NCBI GenBank assembly: GCA_002450255.1
Contig: DJYW01000169.1
Coordinates: forward strand, 1-17,062
Direction of reading: 5' to 3'
DNA from: Gammaproteobacteria bacterium UBA6968
GTDB taxonomy: Bacteria; Pseudomonadota; Gammaproteobacteria; Pseudomonadales; Azotimanducaceae
Length of the DNA stretch: 17,062 nt
Shown piece after piece: positions 15,901-17,062 of this stretch. Both the position numbers and the translations under genes were made by a program. Every line of letters begins with the position of its first letter. The stretch's first letter is position 1. The notes beneath the pieces are model-generated. The model was not told where the DNA came from, did no database searches, and saw only the letters and a program-made list of their open reading frames with translations.

Positions 15901-16786
15901 TTTCCCCGAGCTAGAGATAGCAAGCCATATGGTGCTTGGCGAAAGGGCGAATGCGCAAATCGCTTATCCTGGATTTGCCGATAATGGCACCAGTGTCGAC
16001 CTTAAGTTGTTTGATACACCCAGTTCTCGCGACGCAGCACATCGGCTTGGATTGATCCGTTTGGCACTGCTGCACTTGGGCAAAGCGGCTCAATATTTTC
16101 GTAAGGAAATGGCGAAAGAAGTGAAGATGGGGCTGCATTTCGCAGCGCTAGGTAACGCCGATGAATTGCGCGAGCAATTGCTGGGCAACGTGGTCTGGTA
16201 TTGCTATTTCTCTGGCGAGTCGTTGCCTGCTGACAGTGGTGCTTTCGAAACGGTTATGCAGGCGCGACGCGGCGATCTGGCAGATGTCTTTCAGGAGACG
16301 CTGGCGGAGTTTAAGTCTGTGCTGCAATTACGCTTTGATATCGTCAGAGCCATGGACGGATTAGCCGGATCTGCCTATGGCCCGAGTCTCGTTGATGTTC
16401 GAGAACAGCTGGAGTTTCTAGTTCCTAAAAATTTCTTGCATCAAACGCCCTGGCGTTTTCTGCCGTTACTGAGCCGTTATTTAGAAGGCTTGCTTTGGCG
16501 GCTTACTCAGTTGGTTGGCCATGTGCCGCGTGACCGTCAGTTAATGCAGGTTTTACGGCCGCTCGAAGCCAGGCTTCAGACGCTGGCGAAGTCAGAGTTG
16601 TGTGAGCAAGAGGAATGGATGGATCTAAAGTTTTATCTGCAAGAGCTTAGGTTGAAAACTTTTGCGGAAAATGTTGCTAAACGTAAAGTTCAGGGCCGCA
16701 ATCCAGAACTGCTGAGCTGGAAAGTCTCGCCAAAGCGGGTAGCCGAAAAACTGCGTGAGGTCGAGTTGCGGGTTGGACTGGCGTAG
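12911..16786 (+). CDS. hrpA: ATP-dependent RNA helicase HrpA (DEAH box)
   Basis: DEAH-box RNA helicase linked in E. coli to mRNA processing and, more recently, to clearing stalled ribosomes. From the ATG at 12911 it has 1291 residues (E. coli about 1300). Motifs in order: I GETGSGKT (86-93), Ia TQPRRIAA, II DEAH (183-186), III SAT (215-217), V TNVAETSLT (331-339) and VI QRKGRCGR (378-385). The helicase C-terminal and OB-fold regions follow, then the long C-terminal region typical of bacterial HrpA. The reading frame stays open upstream to an ATG at 12773. That extension (46 residues, Arg/Ser-rich) has no family counterpart and contains the palindrome, so it is left out. An ATG at 12962 is possible but would cut the conserved MRRDLYRLRRR start region. 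The ribosome-binding site is weak. Confidence 0.94.
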   Translation: MKGSSSAIKPTLEPSSVMRRDLYRLRRRTDHPKFAEEYAASSRQREQRQQAADRLNGSLTAGLPVSEVGDDLVAAVRANPVVIVAGETGSGKTTQLPKVCLKAGLGVGGMIGHTQPRRIAARSVAQRIAEEVGSEIGQQVGYAIRFSDQTAENTLVKVMTDGLLLTEIRHDPYLNAYDAIIVDEAHERSLNVDFLMGYLKQLLAKRSDLKVIITSATIDVDRFAEYFSGAPVIKVGGRTFPVEVHYQPAEEDPLSVMASTIREIDATPLTAARDILVFFSGEREIFEANHYLRREFAERFEVLPLYARLSANDQRRVFEPSSRRRRIVLATNVAETSLTVPNIGFVIDPGFARISRYSYRSKLQRLPIEPISQASADQRKGRCGRIAPGVCYRLYSETDFLSRPAYTDAEIRRVNLASVVLQMQAFRLGDINRFPFIDPPEPRAIRDAFRLLDELAALRGGKLTKIGQQMARLPVDPRLARMLITSADLGCLNELLIIVSGLAVQDPRERPSEKTAAADTAHERFLDERSDFLSLLNLWKWIEEQREELTRNRWQRLLSKQFVSPQRVREWRELHRQLRLSCRDLGLRENQEAGSYERIHESILSGSLSQIAWHEERGNYLGARNLRLNIFPGSGLAKKKPKWMVAAEVVETRRVFARCVAQVEASWIERQAQHLLKHRFSEPVWSAKRGEVIAYETITLYGLVLADRRPVAYSRIDPKHCRDLFIRDGLIAGATPYLPDFLQHNLEAVRRVQDMEAKGRRRDLLVSDDHIYQFYADRLPAELCRSTDLRKWLRRASAAAKNSLWMREEELLKTASIALTQTDFPNEIQLQGVALELKYRFAPGEKDDGITALVPVGLLSGISGEALQWSVPGLFPAVIEQWLRSLPKTKRRTLAPLADKVDEICTVLTKPGTYRQGRLLAAMGQLLSDRFNVAVTASDWDAARVDEHLLVNVRVIDEADKVIGEGRWLDQLKQQFAQTANTKKTADTSYEQRGLSTFPELEIASHMVLGERANAQIAYPGFADNGTSVDLKLFDTPSSRDAAHRLGLIRLALLHLGKAAQYFRKEMAKEVKMGLHFAALGNADELREQLLGNVVWYCYFSGESLPADSGAFETVMQARRGDLADVFQETLAEFKSVLQLRFDIVRAMDGLAGSAYGPSLVDVREQLEFLVPKNFLHQTPWRFLPLLSRYLEGLLWRLTQLVGHVPRDRQLMQVLRPLEARLQTLAKSELCEQEEWMDLKFYLQELRLKTFAENVAKRKVQGRNPELLSWKVSPKRVAEKLREVELRVGLA

Positions 16787-16986
16787 ATAAACCATGACGC
16801 GTCCGTTGCCATATTGAGCTTTGCTAGCGCAGACTCAGATAGACGACTTGCTGATGTTTGCGTTTGCTTTGTACATGCTTGTGCAAGAATTCTAACAGGA
16901 GTAGTGTTCTCATCACTCGCAGCACCGAAACACCTGGGAAACATTTGAGGCGGTTTGCTTACAATGACTGATCTTTATCAGGACTT

Positions 16987-17062
16987 ATGGCATTGAAACT
17001 GTTGGTACTGCAGTCTGCCGAAATGGACTGGGAGGCTTTCGCAGCGGAACTCGCTGTCGCCG
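16987..17062 (+). CDS. Start of an unrecognised gene, cut by window edge
   Basis: An open frame from the ATG at 16987 runs off the window after 25 complete codons, beginning MALKLLVLQSAEMDWEAF. An in-frame stop (TGA, 16969-16971) precedes it. AGGA (16980-16983) is a close ribosome-binding site, and TACAAT (16960-16965) could be a -10 element. The hydrophobic strand at the N terminus suggests a cytoplasmic alpha/beta enzyme, but too little is present to name it. The 200 bases between hrpA and this start show no clear terminator or RNA gene. Confidence 0.55.
   Translation, partial: MALKLLVLQSAEMDWEAFAAELAVA

Noticed and set aside
16964..16996. Ten-codon leader peptide MTDLYQDLWH overlapping the last gene start
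   Set aside because: There are no clustered codons for one amino acid and no attenuator hairpin is visible. Such a short frame is expected by chance.
1..17062. CRISPR array, transposon ends, prophage genes or toxin-antitoxin pairs
   Set aside because: No regularly spaced repeats, transposase, integrase, terminal repeats with target duplication or recognisable toxin/antitoxin genes were found by reading both strands.

Overview
The window looks like chromosomal DNA from a gammaproteobacterium. The evidence is a pspF/pspABC phage-shock locus, the order dnaX-ybaB-recR-rnd-ycgL-ycgN (genes typical of gammaproteobacteria), and a full-length HrpA helicase with the long C-terminal region seen in Escherichia coli. 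Gene density is high and base composition is mixed. I see no insertion sequence, phage gene, CRISPR array or toxin pair. I cannot name the genus from sequence alone.

Layout. (1) 1-22: the 5' end of a tRNA-Ser on the minus strand, cut by the window edge. (2) 216-3991: the phage-shock locus. pspF (minus) is divergent from pspA, pspB, an enlarged pspC and a small membrane protein whose tail resembles the PspC tail. The 400-base divergent region holds a pspF promoter candidate, an inverted repeat that overlaps it and is placed like a PspF enhancer site, a sigma-54-like element for pspA, and a long structured leader. (3) 4112-4876 (minus): a glycerophosphodiester phosphodiesterase, convergent with the psp operon and divergent from dnaX. 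(4) 5029-8018: dnaX, ybaB and recR. dnaX carries a programmed -1 frameshift signal of the E. coli type that would give a short gamma form next to full-length tau. (5) 8005-9891: rnd, ycgL and ycgN, with overlapping or close starts. (6) 9992-10360: an unrecognised small membrane protein, followed by about 300 bases without a gene that contain short repeats. (7) 10663-12684: a MoxR-type AAA+ ATPase and a von Willebrand factor A (VWA) partner in a two-gene operon. (8) 12911-16786: hrpA. (9) 16987 to the end: the start of a further gene, cut by the window edge.

How the genes work together. The psp genes form one envelope-stress circuit: PspF activates the sigma-54 promoter, PspA inhibits PspF and protects the membrane, and PspB/PspC sense stress at the inner membrane. 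dnaX supplies the clamp-loader subunits, while recR and ybaB belong to the nearby recombination/nucleoid cluster. rnd and hrpA act on RNA. The MoxR/VWA pair is likely a chaperone-like ATPase with its metal-binding adaptor, client unknown.

Nothing here is clearly a new defence or mobile system. The points most worth a second look are the PspC-tail-like fourth psp gene, the possible compensated double frameshift in the N-terminal part of PspC, the dnaX recoding signal, and the design of the psp control region.
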